From contig CAWHKS010000001.1 in NCBI GenBank assembly GCA_963829955.1, positions 186,001 to 250,000 on the forward strand: a stretch of 64,000 nt of DNA, read 5' to 3'. Positions 51,471-61,303 of this stretch are shown here, one piece after another. A model generated the notes under the pieces. That model was not told the origin of the DNA. It saw only the letters and a program-made list of their open reading frames with translations, and did no database searches. Position numbers and translations under genes: made by a program. This DNA comes from DASTFY01 sp963829955 (GTDB lineage: Bacteria > Actinomycetota > Acidimicrobiia > Acidimicrobiales > Ilumatobacteraceae). How positions within the stretch are numbered: position 1 is the stretch's first letter; every line of letters begins with the position of its first letter.

Positions 51471-52531
51471 CGGCCCCGCCGCCGGAGCGGATCGCGCCGC
51501 CGGACGTCACGGTCGTGACGGGCGCCGGTGGCTGGCTCGGGCGCGCCCTGGTCGATCACCTGAGCCGGCCGGTTGGACCCTTCAGCCGGCCGGGGACCGT
51601 GCGCGCGCTGGTGCGCGATCCCGAGGACCTCGACCTCTTCACCAATGCCGACAGGGTCGAGGCGGTGGTGGGCGACATCACCCGGCCCGACGGCCTCACC
51701 GCGCTGTTCGACGGCCTGCGCGGGGCCGGCACCGTCGACGTCATCCACACGGCCGGCGTCATCCACCCGGCCCGAATGGACGACTTCGAGGAGATCAACG
51801 TGCGGGGCACGGCCAACGTCATGGCCGCCGCCGAGGCGCATGGCGCCCGCCGCGTCGTCCACGTCTCCTCCAACAGCCCGTTCGGCACCAACCCGCACCC
51901 GGGCGACACCTTCCGCAACGACGAGCCCTACGACCCCTACTACGGCTACGGGCGCTCCAAGATGCAGGCCGAGCTGCGGGTGAGGGACGCCGTCGCCGGC
52001 GGCCTGAACGCCGTGATCGTCCGGCCGCCCTGGTTCTACGGTCCCTTCCAGCCCGCCCGCCAGACCACGTTCTTCCAGATGGTCCGCAAAGGGCGCTTCC
52101 CGGTGTTCGGTGACGGCCAGCAACGACGGTCGATGGTGTATGTCGACAACCTCGTCCAGGGCGTCGTGGCCGCCGAGCTGGTGCCAACGCCGGCCGGACG
52201 GGCGTGGTGGATCGCCGACGCTCGGCCCTACACCGTGACCGAGATCGTCGAGACGGTGGGACGGGCGCTCGAGGAGGAGGGCTTCACGGTCAAGCCGAAC
52301 CGGGTGCGTCTCCCCGCGTTCGCCGGCCGTATGGCGGAGCGGGCGGACGCCTTGGCCCAGCGGGCCGGACGGTACGTCCAGGCCGTGCACGTGCTCGGCG
52401 AGATGAACAAGACCATCGCCTGCGACATCTCCGTGGCCCAGGAGGAGCTCGGCTACGACCCCCAGGTGGCGCTCGAGGAGGGGATGCGGCGCAGCATCCG
52501 CTGGTGCGTCGAGGAGGGGCTGTCCTTGTGA
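51467..52531 (+). CDS. NAD-dependent epimerase/dehydratase (extended SDR), first copy
   Basis: The product has 354 residues from the GTG at 51467. The NAD motif TGAGGWLG is at 18-25, and YxxxK is in YYGYGRSKMQAE. HTAGVIHPARMDDFEEINVR and VRPPWFYGPFQPARQTTFFQ are typical extended-SDR blocks. It could epimerise, dehydrate or reduce an oxidised sugar. Coupled upstream to the GMC oxidoreductase and downstream to a second SDR (both GTGA). Confidence 0.9.
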   Translation: MTAPPPERIAPPDVTVVTGAGGWLGRALVDHLSRPVGPFSRPGTVRALVRDPEDLDLFTNADRVEAVVGDITRPDGLTALFDGLRGAGTVDVIHTAGVIHPARMDDFEEINVRGTANVMAAAEAHGARRVVHVSSNSPFGTNPHPGDTFRNDEPYDPYYGYGRSKMQAELRVRDAVAGGLNAVIVRPPWFYGPFQPARQTTFFQMVRKGRFPVFGDGQQRRSMVYVDNLVQGVVAAELVPTPAGRAWWIADARPYTVTEIVETVGRALEEEGFTVKPNRVRLPAFAGRMAERADALAQRAGRYVQAVHVLGEMNKTIACDISVAQEELGYDPQVALEEGMRRSIRWCVEEGLSL

Positions 52532-53592
52532 CGAGCCTCGTGACGGGCGGCAACGGATACTTCGGCCGGCTCCTCGTGGACAGGCTGGTCGCCCGGGGTA
52601 ACGGCGTGCGCGTCCTCGACATCGACGTGGAGGGCGCCGGTGGCCCGGGCGTCGATGTGGTCGAGGGCGACATCCGCGACGCTGCCCGCGTGCGCGAGGC
52701 CGTCGACGGGGTCGACGTCGTGTACCACAACGTCGCCCAGGTCCCCCTGGCCCGGGACCCGCACCTGCTCCGATCCGTCAACGTCGACGGCACGACCGTG
52801 CTGCTCGCCGCCTGCCGCAACGCGGGCGTCGACAAGGTGGTCCACACGTCGTCCAGCGCGGTCTTCGGGATCCCCGACACCAACCCGGTCCTGCCCACGA
52901 CGGTCCCCAAGCCGCAGGAGGCCTACGGCCAGGCCAAGCTGGCCGCCGAGTGGGCCTGCCTGCGGGCAGCGGCCGATGGCTTGGACGTCAGCATCGTCCG
53001 GCCGCGGACGATCCTGGGCCACGGCCGGCTCGGCATCTTCGGCATCCTGTTCGACTGGATCGCCGACGGGGCCGACCCGGTGGTCCTCGGCGACGGGACC
53101 AACCGCTACCAGTTCGTCCACGCCGACGATCTCGCCGACGTCTGCGTGCTGGCCGCCGGGCGGCCCGGACCCGCCGTGTTCAACGCCGGCACGGACCGCT
53201 TCGGCACGATGGGCGAGGCCCTCACGCACCTCTGCGAACACGCGGGGACCGGCGCCCGCGTCCGCCGCCTGCCAGCGGCGCCGGCGGCCGCGGCGATGCA
53301 GCTGAGCGCCCGCCTCGGCCTCTCCCCCTTCGCCCCGTACCACTGGCTGATGTACGCGCGCTCGATGTGGTTCGACATCGAGCACGTCCGCGAGCAGCTC
53401 GGCTGGCAGCCGCGCTGGTCGACCGACGAGATGTTCGCTCAGAGCTACGACTGGTTCCTGGCCCATCGGGCCGAAACGGCGAGCGACGCGGGCGGCGCTG
53501 CGAACGGCACGTCACCGCACCGCCGCACGGCCAGGGCCGGGGCGCTCGGAGCCCTGAAGCACCTGACCGGGTTCCTGCCTGCGGTTCCCTGA
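52528..53592 (+). CDS. NAD-dependent epimerase/dehydratase (extended SDR), second copy
   Basis: The product has 354 residues from the GTG at 52528. TGGNGYFG is at 6-13 and YxxxK in EAYGQAKLAAEWA. The block VYHNVAQVPLARDPHLLRSV and the region DGTNRYQFVHADDLADVCVL are as in 3-beta-HSD-like and sugar SDRs. It is only distantly similar to its neighbour. A disordered basic tail (SPHRRTARAGALGALKHLTG) is unusual. TGATG overlap joins it to aftD. Confidence 0.9.
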   Translation: MTSLVTGGNGYFGRLLVDRLVARGNGVRVLDIDVEGAGGPGVDVVEGDIRDAARVREAVDGVDVVYHNVAQVPLARDPHLLRSVNVDGTTVLLAACRNAGVDKVVHTSSSAVFGIPDTNPVLPTTVPKPQEAYGQAKLAAEWACLRAAADGLDVSIVRPRTILGHGRLGIFGILFDWIADGADPVVLGDGTNRYQFVHADDLADVCVLAAGRPGPAVFNAGTDRFGTMGEALTHLCEHAGTGARVRRLPAAPAAAAMQLSARLGLSPFAPYHWLMYARSMWFDIEHVREQLGWQPRWSTDEMFAQSYDWFLAHRAETASDAGGAANGTSPHRRTARAGALGALKHLTGFLPAVP

Positions 53593-56500
53593 TGGCCGTC
53601 GTCGAGGTGCTACGCCGCCGCGCCGTGTGGCTGGCGGCGGGTCTGCTGGGCCTCCTGGCCTACGTGCCGGCGCTGGCCTCGTCGCCGGGGCGGATGCCCG
53701 CCGACACCAAGCTCTACCTCTACCTGGACCCCGGCCGCCTCATCACCGACGCGCCGTTCACCTTCGACGCCCGGCAGTTCGCGGGCTGGGTCCCGCACCA
53801 GGTCATCGCCTACCTGTGGCCGCAAGGCCCGTGGTACTGGCTGGGCGACGCCGGCGGAATCCCGGACTGGGTCGTGCACCGCCTGTGGATCGGCACGCTC
53901 GCCGTGCTGGCCGGTACGGGCGTGCTGTGGGCGGCCCGCCGCCTCGGTCTCGGCGTAGTCGCGGCCCTGACCGCCGCCCTCGTCTACCAGCTCTCGCCCT
54001 ACCTGCTCCCCTACGTCTCCCGTACCTCGGCCATGCTCCTTCCGTGGGCCGGTCTGGGCTGGATCGTCGGCCTGACCGTCGGCGCGGCGACGCGCACGAA
54101 GTGGAGGGACGCAGCGCTGAGCGCGCTCGTAGTGGCCAGCGTCGGCGCGGTCAACGCCACCGCGCTCCTGATGATCGCCCCCGCTCCCCTCCTCTGGCTC
54201 GCCGTGGCCGCGGCAGAGCGGCAGATCCCCTGGCGGCGGGCCGTGGCCGCCGGAGCCCGCATCGGCGGCCTGTCGCTCGGCGTGTCGCTGTGGTGGCTGG
54301 CGATGGTCGCGCTCCAGGGGCGCCTCGGGGCTGACGTGCTCGCCTACTCCGAGTCGCTGGAGGCGGTCAGCTTCACGTCCACCTCCCCGGAGGTGTGGCG
54401 CGGGCTCGGGTACTGGCTCACCTACATCCGCGATCCATACGCGGCGACGACCACCGCCGGCTACGACTACATGGCCTCGGTCAAGATCATCGCCGCCGGC
54501 TTCCTCGTCGTGCTCATCGCCGTCGCCGGCCTGACGTTCGTGCGCTGGCGCCAGCGGCGCTACGCGATCGCGCTCGTCGTCGCTGGGGTCGTGCTCGGCG
54601 TCGGTGTGCACCCCATCGACGACCCGTCGCCGCTCATGAACGTGTTGCTCGGGGACGGCGAGTCCGGCATGGCCTTGGCCCTGCGCTCCAGCACCCGCGC
54701 CGTGCCCGTCCTCGTGCTCGGGCTGGCGTTCGGAGCGGCGATGCTGGTGGAGGCCCTCCCGGCCTGGGCAGGCGCCCGGGGGACGAGCCGCGTACCGTGG
54801 CGCGCGCTCGCCGCGGTGGGCATCGGCGGCCTGGCGCTCTACAACCTGCCCGTGCTCACCGGCGCCAACCTGGTCGACCCCGCCCTCGAGCGGGATCAGG
54901 ACCAGCCGGAAGCGTGGACGGCGGCCAGCGCCGCGCTCGACGCCGCGCCCGAGGGCTACCGGCTCTGGCAGCTGCCCGGCGCGGAGTTCGGGGCCTTCCG
55001 GTGGGGCTACACCGTCGACCCTCCGCCGCCCGGCCTCACCACCCGGCCGCTCGTCACCCGCGACCTACTGCCGCTCGGGAGCGCGGGCGCCATGGACCTG
55101 GCCTACGCCATGGACGACCGCTTCCAGGCTGGTGTCGCAGAGATCGACGCCGTCGCCCCGGTGGCCCGGCTCCTCGGTGCCGACACCGTGTGGTTGACCG
55201 GGGACGCGGCCTTCGACCGCTTCCGCACGGCGCGGCCCGAAGTGACCGAGGACCTGTTCGGGCGCGCGGCCGATGACGGCGGGGCGTCCGGGCTCGGGGC
55301 ACCGGTCCCCTACGGCTCCCCGCAGGTGAACGTGCCCGATGTGCCCATGATCGACGAGCAGTCGCTCGCCGACCCGAGCGTCGGGCAAGCGGTTCCGCCC
55401 GTCGAGCTCGTCCCCGTCAACGAGCCCGTGCCGGTCATCCGGGCCAAGGCCCGCGAGGTGGTCGTGGCCGGCAGTGGTGACGGGGTGATCGACGCCGCCG
55501 CCGCGGACATCCTCGACGGGACCGAACTGCTGCGCTACGCCGCCTCGCTCACGGAGGACGAGTTGGCAGAGGCGATGCGCACAGCCCGGCGGGCGGTGGT
55601 GACGGACTCGAACCGTGACCGGGCGCACCACTGGCGGGGCTCACAGGACGTCTGGGGCTTCACGGAGTCCGGCGGGCCGGGCACCGACGTCCTCGATCCC
55701 GACGACAGCGACGAGCGCCTGCCTGTGTTCGCCGACGCGCCCGACCAGCCGGCCGCGCAGACGGTGGCCCTGCAGGAAGGTCCGGTGCGGGCCACGGCCA
55801 GTGCGTACGGCGAGCCGTTCGCCTATCGCCCCGAGGATCGGGCCGTCATGGCCGTCGACGGCGATCCGACCACCGCGTGGCGGGTGGCCGATCGAGCGCC
55901 GGCCGAGGACCATCGCATTCGGCTGGAGGTCGACGAACCGATCGACCATGTCACCCTGCGCCAGCCGGATGGCGCCGCGACTGTCCGCCACATCGGCGCG
56001 GTCACCATCGCCGTCGACGACCGCGAACCGGTGCGGGTCCAGATGGACGACAGCTCACTGGGCGAGGGGCAGCGCATCGACCTCGAACCCACCACTGGAC
56101 CGTCGACGGTGACCATCACCATCGACTCGGTGGTCGTCCCCGACCTCACGCCCGGGCCGGCGTCGGCCGCGGTCGGGTTCTCGGAGATCGACTTCGGCCT
56201 CGGCCCCACGGTCGAGGTGGTGCGGGTGCCGACCGATCTCACGACCGCCCTGACGGCGGAGGGCGAGGACGGCCCACCGGTGACCTACGTCCTGACCCGG
56301 CTGCGCACCCGCCCGACGGACCGCTGGCGGTCCGACCCCGAGCCGGCCATGGTCCGCGAGATCGAGGTGCCGGTGACGCAACGGTTCACACCGGAGGTCA
56401 CCGTCCGGCTCGATCAGCGCGCCGACGACGCCGTGCTGGCCGAGCTGCTGGGCATCGAGGGAGCTCAGACCAGCTCTCGGCTGACCGGCACGGCCGGCGC

Positions 56501-57875
56501 GGCCGGGTGGGCGGCCACCGACGGCGATCCTGCGACGGCGTGGATCACGGCGTTCGGCCCGGCGATCGGTGCCCGCTTGCAGGCCACGCTCGAGGCCCCG
56601 GTCACCGAGCTGGCGATGACGCAGCGCGTCGGTGACGACACCTCACCGATCACCGGGCTGCGCTTGACCGCAGGCGCAGCTCCGATGGACGTCGCCGTCC
56701 CGCCACCGGACGAGAACGGGCAGAGCCGCATCCCGCTGCCCGCCCCGCTCCCCGCCGGCCCGGTCGAGATCGAGATCACGGCCATCGAGCCCCGCACCAC
56801 GATCGACCGCCGCTTCGGGGAGCCCGTCGTCCTGCCCGCCGCCATCGCCGAGCTGTCCGTCGGGCCGCCGACGAGCATCCCCTCGGAGCTGGACAGCGGC
56901 TGCCTGGACGACCTGATTTCAATTGACGGCCAACCCTTCCCGGTGCGCATCGAGGGCACGCCGGCCCAGCTCCTGGCCGGAGAGACCGCGAGCGCCGAGG
57001 CCTGCGACGGGTCGGCGCTGCTGCTCGACGCCGGCACCCATCGCATCGAGACGGCACCCGGCGCGCAGAGCGGCCTCCAGGTCGATCGGATCGTGCTCGA
57101 CGGACCCCGACCCGATGAGGAAGGAGGATTCGCCCCCTTCCCAGGGGCCACCGTCACGTCGTCCGGGCGCCTCGACCGCACCGTCACCGTGGACGGCTGT
57201 CCGGATGGCTGCTGGCTGGTCCTCGGGGAGGGCTTCCACGACTCCTGGTCGGCCCGCACGGCCGACGGCGACGACCTCGGCCCGCCCACGATGGTCGACG
57301 GCGGCTTCAACGGCTGGTGGATCCCGCCCGCCGACCAGCCCACGGTCGTGACCGTCCAGTGGACGTCACAGCGGCCGCTCACCATCGCCCTCGTGCTGTC
57401 CGTCATCGCCATCGTGGCCTGCATCGTCATCGCCGTCCTCGACCGCCGGCGACGTCCCGCGGGGCCGCGGGTCCGCCCGGCGCGCTTCGAGTTCCCCGGC
57501 CAGCCTGCGGCCCGACCCGCGCTCGTCGCCGGCGCCGCGGTGTGGATCGTGTCGGCTGGCCTGCTCGTTGGCCCCGAGTGGGCGCTGGTGGCCGCGGTGG
57601 GCAGCGCGATCCTCTTGGCACTGGCCCGGCGACCCCGACTGGCCGGCCTGGTGACGCTCGGCGCGCTCTCCTTCATCGCCGCCGCCATCATCTGGATCCA
57701 GCGCACCCAGCACACCGCGGCCAACGCCGCATGGCCGGCCCGCTTCGAGCGCGTCCACAGCCTGGGGCTCTTCGCCGCCGTGTCACTCCTGCCCGCCGCC
57801 GCGGGCTGGCCCTGGCGCCGGGCCCGACGACGGCACGTCGCCGGCGAGCCCGCGCCACCGGACACCCAGCCGTGA
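53592..57875 (+). CDS. aftD: AftD-like alpha-(1->3)-arabinofuranosyltransferase (GT-C)
   Basis: The product has 1427 residues, close to mycobacterial AftD (about 1400). Residues 10-410 and on to about 450 hold some eleven membrane helices with the GT-C acidic loop after the first helix (GRMPADTKLYLYLDPGRLIT) and WPQGPWYWLGDAGGIPDWVV. The large outside part has sugar-binding, F5/8 C-like modules at about 734-830 (AVDGDPTTAWRVADRAPAED) and 960-1015 (WAATDGDPATAWITAFG), and four more helices at about 1260-1400. AftD uses decaprenyl-phosphate-arabinose to branch arabinan in mycobacteria. Presence here suggests an arabinan-like or related pentose glycan. The start overlaps the SDR stop; the stop overlaps the next GTG. 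Confidence 0.88.
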   Translation: MAVVEVLRRRAVWLAAGLLGLLAYVPALASSPGRMPADTKLYLYLDPGRLITDAPFTFDARQFAGWVPHQVIAYLWPQGPWYWLGDAGGIPDWVVHRLWIGTLAVLAGTGVLWAARRLGLGVVAALTAALVYQLSPYLLPYVSRTSAMLLPWAGLGWIVGLTVGAATRTKWRDAALSALVVASVGAVNATALLMIAPAPLLWLAVAAAERQIPWRRAVAAGARIGGLSLGVSLWWLAMVALQGRLGADVLAYSESLEAVSFTSTSPEVWRGLGYWLTYIRDPYAATTTAGYDYMASVKIIAAGFLVVLIAVAGLTFVRWRQRRYAIALVVAGVVLGVGVHPIDDPSPLMNVLLGDGESGMALALRSSTRAVPVLVLGLAFGAAMLVEALPAWAGARGTSRVPWRALAAVGIGGLALYNLPVLTGANLVDPALERDQDQPEAWTAASAALDAAPEGYRLWQLPGAEFGAFRWGYTVDPPPPGLTTRPLVTRDLLPLGSAGAMDLAYAMDDRFQAGVAEIDAVAPVARLLGADTVWLTGDAAFDRFRTARPEVTEDLFGRAADDGGASGLGAPVPYGSPQVNVPDVPMIDEQSLADPSVGQAVPPVELVPVNEPVPVIRAKAREVVVAGSGDGVIDAAAADILDGTELLRYAASLTEDELAEAMRTARRAVVTDSNRDRAHHWRGSQDVWGFTESGGPGTDVLDPDDSDERLPVFADAPDQPAAQTVALQEGPVRATASAYGEPFAYRPEDRAVMAVDGDPTTAWRVADRAPAEDHRIRLEVDEPIDHVTLRQPDGAATVRHIGAVTIAVDDREPVRVQMDDSSLGEGQRIDLEPTTGPSTVTITIDSVVVPDLTPGPASAAVGFSEIDFGLGPTVEVVRVPTDLTTALTAEGEDGPPVTYVLTRLRTRPTDRWRSDPEPAMVREIEVPVTQRFTPEVTVRLDQRADDAVLAELLGIEGAQTSSRLTGTAGAAGWAATDGDPATAWITAFGPAIGARLQATLEAPVTELAMTQRVGDDTSPITGLRLTAGAAPMDVAVPPPDENGQSRIPLPAPLPAGPVEIEITAIEPRTTIDRRFGEPVVLPAAIAELSVGPPTSIPSELDSGCLDDLISIDGQPFPVRIEGTPAQLLAGETASAEACDGSALLLDAGTHRIETAPGAQSGLQVDRIVLDGPRPDEEGGFAPFPGATVTSSGRLDRTVTVDGCPDGCWLVLGEGFHDSWSARTADGDDLGPPTMVDGGFNGWWIPPADQPTVVTVQWTSQRPLTIALVLSVIAIVACIVIAVLDRRRRPAGPRVRPARFEFPGQPAARPALVAGAAVWIVSAGLLVGPEWALVAAVGSAILLALARRPRLAGLVTLGALSFIAAAIIWIQRTQHTAANAAWPARFERVHSLGLFAAVSLLPAAAGWPWRRARRRHVAGEPAPPDTQP

Positions 57876-59809
57876 ACCGGCGGCGGGGCTGGATCGTCCC
57901 GATCCTGGCGCTCGGCCTCGCCGCGCTCCCGCTCGTCGTCGCCACCGTGCGCGTCCTGTCCGGAGGCTGGATCGCGATAGGCGACAACGGGCTCATCCTG
58001 CTGCGGGCCGAGGACGTCGCCACGGCCCACCATCCGCTGCTGGGCACGTGGACCTCGGCGTCACAGGCCGCGGGCCGCACGATCAGCAACCCCGGGCCCT
58101 TGTGGTTCGACGTGCTGGCTCCCTTCGTGAAGGTGGCGGGACCGAGCGTCGGGCTGGCGGTCGCGGTGATGGTGGCCAACCTGGCCGCGATCGGCGGAGC
58201 AGCGTGGGCGGCGCAACGGGTAGGCGGGCAGCGGGCCATGGTCCTGACCACGGCGCTCTCGGCCGGCCTGGCCTGGAGCCTGGGCAGCGAGCTGCTGTTC
58301 GATCCCTGGCAGCCGCACGCCATGCTCCTGCCCTTCTGGTGTCTCCTGGTGATGTGTTGGACGCTGGCCGCCGGCGACCTCCTCATGGCCCCGTTCCTCG
58401 TGGCCATCGCCAGCCTGCTCGTCCAGACCCACCTGAGCTTCGTCTACGTCGTGGCCATCATCGGCGCCGCAGCGGTGGTCATGACCGGTGCCGGACTCGT
58501 CCGCATGGCCCGCGCCGGCGGCGCTGTCTGGGACGCCGAGCGGTCGTGGCTGCAGCGCATCGGTCTGTGGACGGCCGGGGTGGGGGTGCTGGCGTGGTGC
58601 CAGCCCCTCTGGGACCAGTTCTTCGGTGAGGGGAACCTCGGCAGCCTGCTCGGGAGCAGCGGGAGCGGCGGCGACAATGAGCGCGTCGGCCTCACCCTCG
58701 GAGCGCGGTTCGTCGCCTCCGTCGTCGCCCTGCCGCCGTGGTGGACGCGGCCGGGCTTCAGCTCGATCATTCGCGCCACGGGCGTGGTCGACGATCCCAA
58801 GGGCCGCACCCTCGCCGAGGGCGACGTCGCCGGCGGCACCGCCGCGCTGGCCGGCCTGCTCGCGGTCGCCGCCGTGCTGGTCGTGGTGATCGTGGCCGGG
58901 CGGCGGTGGCGGTCCCGGCCGATCCTGACGCTCGGCGTGCTCGCGGCGGCCGCCGTGGCCGCGGCGCTGGTGTCGATGGTCTTCATGCCCATCGGGGTCA
59001 TCGGCATCAGCCCCCACCAGATGCGCTGGTTGTGGCCGATCTCAGCCTTTGTGCTCCTGGCCGCGCTGGTTGCGGCCGCCGAGTGCTCGCCGGTGCGCCG
59101 CGTCGCCGTCCCCGCCGGTCTGGCCGCGACAGGCCTGCTCGCCGTGCTGAACCTCCCGACCTACGCCGCGCCGGAGGGCCCGACGGCCGACCGCGCCGAC
59201 ACCGGCACGGCGATGGCGCTCGTCGACCAGCTCGACGGCTACCGGCCGGACGAGCCCATGCTCTTCGACATCTCCGTGCTCCGCTTCGCCGAGCCCTACA
59301 GCGGGCCGGTGCTCGCCGCGCTGGCCCGCAACGGGGTGGACGTGGTGGTCGAAGACGACGGGATGGTGCGCCAGCTCGGTGAGCGGCGCCGCGCGTCGGG
59401 CGACGAGCGTCAGCGGCTCGTCCTCCTCGAGGGCGCGGCAGCCGAGCAGCCGCCCGAGGGCGCCCGGGCCGTGGCTCTCGTCGAGGGGCTGGACGCTGAC
59501 GAGGGGACCGAGCTCGCCACCCTGTCGGCCGAGGTCGTGGAGCTGGCCGGTGAAGGCGGATTGGAGCTGTCCGACGCAGGGCGGGACGCCGTGCGGGCGG
59601 GCCGCATCGACCTCGACGACGTCGTCGTCCCGGTCGGCGGGGACGCCGGGCCGCTGGAGGCCAGCGGCGAGCTGGCCGCGCTGGTGAACGACGGCTACGT
59701 CACGTTGGACCCCGACGTCGCCGAGACCTTCAAGCGCTACGCGGAGCTGCGCCGGCGCCAGGACCGCCAGACCGTCGGCCTGTTCGAACTGCCCGTCAAC
59801 GACGCCTGA
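57872..59809 (+). CDS. GT-C-like polytopic membrane protein
   Basis: The product has 645 residues from the GTG at 57872. About ten membrane helices fill 8-430, with an outside loop (GDNGLILLRAEDVATAHHPL) and the motif NPGPLWFDVLAPFVKVAG. Residues 430-645 form a soluble, acidic outside domain without Cys. The layout is that of GT-C glycosyltransferases, and the gene at 61303 is a paralog (HPGPLSFYLLAPTYRLLG). No sugar can be assigned. It is the last gene of the GMC-SDR-SDR-aftD operon and overlaps the convergent GT2 gene by 14 bases. Confidence 0.78.
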   Translation: MNRRRGWIVPILALGLAALPLVVATVRVLSGGWIAIGDNGLILLRAEDVATAHHPLLGTWTSASQAAGRTISNPGPLWFDVLAPFVKVAGPSVGLAVAVMVANLAAIGGAAWAAQRVGGQRAMVLTTALSAGLAWSLGSELLFDPWQPHAMLLPFWCLLVMCWTLAAGDLLMAPFLVAIASLLVQTHLSFVYVVAIIGAAAVVMTGAGLVRMARAGGAVWDAERSWLQRIGLWTAGVGVLAWCQPLWDQFFGEGNLGSLLGSSGSGGDNERVGLTLGARFVASVVALPPWWTRPGFSSIIRATGVVDDPKGRTLAEGDVAGGTAALAGLLAVAAVLVVVIVAGRRWRSRPILTLGVLAAAAVAAALVSMVFMPIGVIGISPHQMRWLWPISAFVLLAALVAAAECSPVRRVAVPAGLAATGLLAVLNLPTYAAPEGPTADRADTGTAMALVDQLDGYRPDEPMLFDISVLRFAEPYSGPVLAALARNGVDVVVEDDGMVRQLGERRRASGDERQRLVLLEGAAAEQPPEGARAVALVEGLDADEGTELATLSAEVVELAGEGGLELSDAGRDAVRAGRIDLDDVVVPVGGDAGPLEASGELAALVNDGYVTLDPDVAETFKRYAELRRRQDRQTVGLFELPVNDA

Positions 59810-60545
59810 CGGCGATGCGGGCCAGGTCGGCGACGGCCCGGGCCGCGCTGCGCAAGCCGAGCTTCGTGCCCTGGACGTCGCGCCACTCGTTGAGCGGAAC
59901 CTCGAGGAAGGCGGACGCGGGCAGTCCGTTGACGCCGCCACTCCCCCGGTGCAGACGACTCAGCAGCTCGACGTCGAACACCCAGCGGCTCTCGAAGGGC
60001 CCCGCCAGCGCGGCGTCCAGCGAGGGTCCGGCGCGGAAGACCTTCGCCCCGCACTGGGTGTCGTAGACGTCGAGGCCCAAGACGATGCTGCTGGCGGTGG
60101 CGAACACCCGGCCGAGGTAGTGCCGGACCATCGAGCGCTGGATGGCATGACCGAGGAGGCCGACGCGCGCGCCGATGACTACATCGAGATCGGGCCGCTC
60201 GTGCAGCGTGGCGACCAGGCGGGCCATCTCCGCGGGGGGCGTGGCCAGGTCGGCGTCGTAGTAGCCGACCACCGCGGCGCCGTCCTGCAGGGCGCGGCGC
60301 ATCCCCAGCCGCACGGTCTCGCCCTTGCCGATGTTGGACGGTTGCAGGACCACCGCGAACCGCTCCGGATCGGCCTCCGCCAGGGATGACAGCACGGCCG
60401 CAGTGGTGTCAGTCGAGCCATCGTCCACCAGGAGCACGCGGGCGCCGGCCCGCTTGGACAGCTCGGTCAACCCGTCGGGATCGAGCCGGCCGGCCTCGTC
60501 GTAGCACGGCACGACGATCACGACCGACGCCGCGGCCGACGTCAT
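59796..60545 (-). CDS. GT2 glycosyltransferase (dolichyl-phosphate glucose synthase-like)
   Basis: The product has 249 residues. IVVPCYDEAGRL (10-21), DDGSTD (41-46), NIGKGETVRLGMRRAL (71-86) and DAD (97-99) are the GT-A motifs; VYDTQCGAKVFRAGPSL and FDVELLSRLHR fit Alg5-like polyprenyl-phosphate glucosyltransferases. It is cytoplasmic. The ATG overlaps the stop of the methyltransferase gene (ATGA). Confidence 0.9.
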   Translation of the reverse strand: MTSAAASVVIVVPCYDEAGRLDPDGLTELSKRAGARVLLVDDGSTDTTAAVLSSLAEADPERFAVVLQPSNIGKGETVRLGMRRALQDGAAVVGYYDADLATPPAEMARLVATLHERPDLDVVIGARVGLLGHAIQRSMVRHYLGRVFATASSIVLGLDVYDTQCGAKVFRAGPSLDAALAGPFESRWVFDVELLSRLHRGSGGVNGLPASAFLEVPLNEWRDVQGTKLGLRSAARAVADLARIAVRRR

Positions 60546-61303
60546 CGCGACACCACCGCCCACGTCGACAGCCCGGGAAGCCGGGCCCCGGGCACGAGGT
60601 CCTGACGAGCCAAACGGCGACCGATCGCGGCGTCGGCGTCCAGAACTCCGGTGACTGCGGCGGTCAGGACCCGGCCGCCGTTCCACGCACCGACACCGGC
60701 CGCGTCGTGCCCGCGGCCGGCCCGCTCCAGGGCGACGGTCACCGCCCGCGGCGCCAGCAGCGTCGTGAACAACGAACCACTCGCCACGATGCGCAGGTGG
60801 CGAGCGAGGAGGTCGCGGAGCTCGTTCGGTCGGTAGCGGCGGTGGTGCTCGAGCATCCGGTCGTGCTCGCAGTAGAGGCGCGGGTACGCCGGCACGCTGA
60901 CGACGGCCCGTCCCCCTTCGGCCAGCAGGGGCACCACGTCGTCGGCCAGGAACGCCTCGTCGTCCTCGACGTGCTCGATGACGTCGAGCAGGAGGATGAG
61001 GTCGAACCGACTCTGGGGCCGTTGCGCGGTCCGGCTGATGCGCTCACCGGCAGGCACGGCGAGGTCGGACGAGCGGTAGTTGATGTCCCAACAAACCACC
61101 TGCGCGGCCCCCGGCAGGTCCGGGAGGAGTTCGTGGGCGAACCAGCCGTCGCCGGCCCCCACGTCCAGCACCCTCGTGATCGCGGCTCGGTCGACGTGGT
61201 CGGCGATGACGCCCCGGAAGAAGCGGGCCCGCGCGACCTCCCACGGATGCCGGCGGGCGCCCTCGGCATCCGGCTCGACGTCGCGGCGTTCGCGCAGGTC
61301 CAT
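60542..61303 (-). CDS. Class I SAM-dependent methyltransferase
   Basis: The product has 253 residues. Motif I VLDVGAGDGWFAHELL (45-60), the acidic post-I region CWDINYRSSDL, and LILLLDVIEHVEDDEAFLAD with ALLAEGGRAVVSVPAYP-like motif III region place it in the UbiE/Methyltransf_11-like group. HRRYRPNELRDLLARH is typical of envelope-glycan methyltransferases. It probably methylates a sugar or lipid-linked intermediate. Overlaps connect it to both flanking minus-strand genes. Confidence 0.88.
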   Translation of the reverse strand: MDLRERRDVEPDAEGARRHPWEVARARFFRGVIADHVDRAAITRVLDVGAGDGWFAHELLPDLPGAAQVVCWDINYRSSDLAVPAGERISRTAQRPQSRFDLILLLDVIEHVEDDEAFLADDVVPLLAEGGRAVVSVPAYPRLYCEHDRMLEHHRRYRPNELRDLLARHLRIVASGSLFTTLLAPRAVTVALERAGRGHDAAGVGAWNGGRVLTAAVTGVLDADAAIGRRLARQDLVPGARLPGLSTWAVVSR

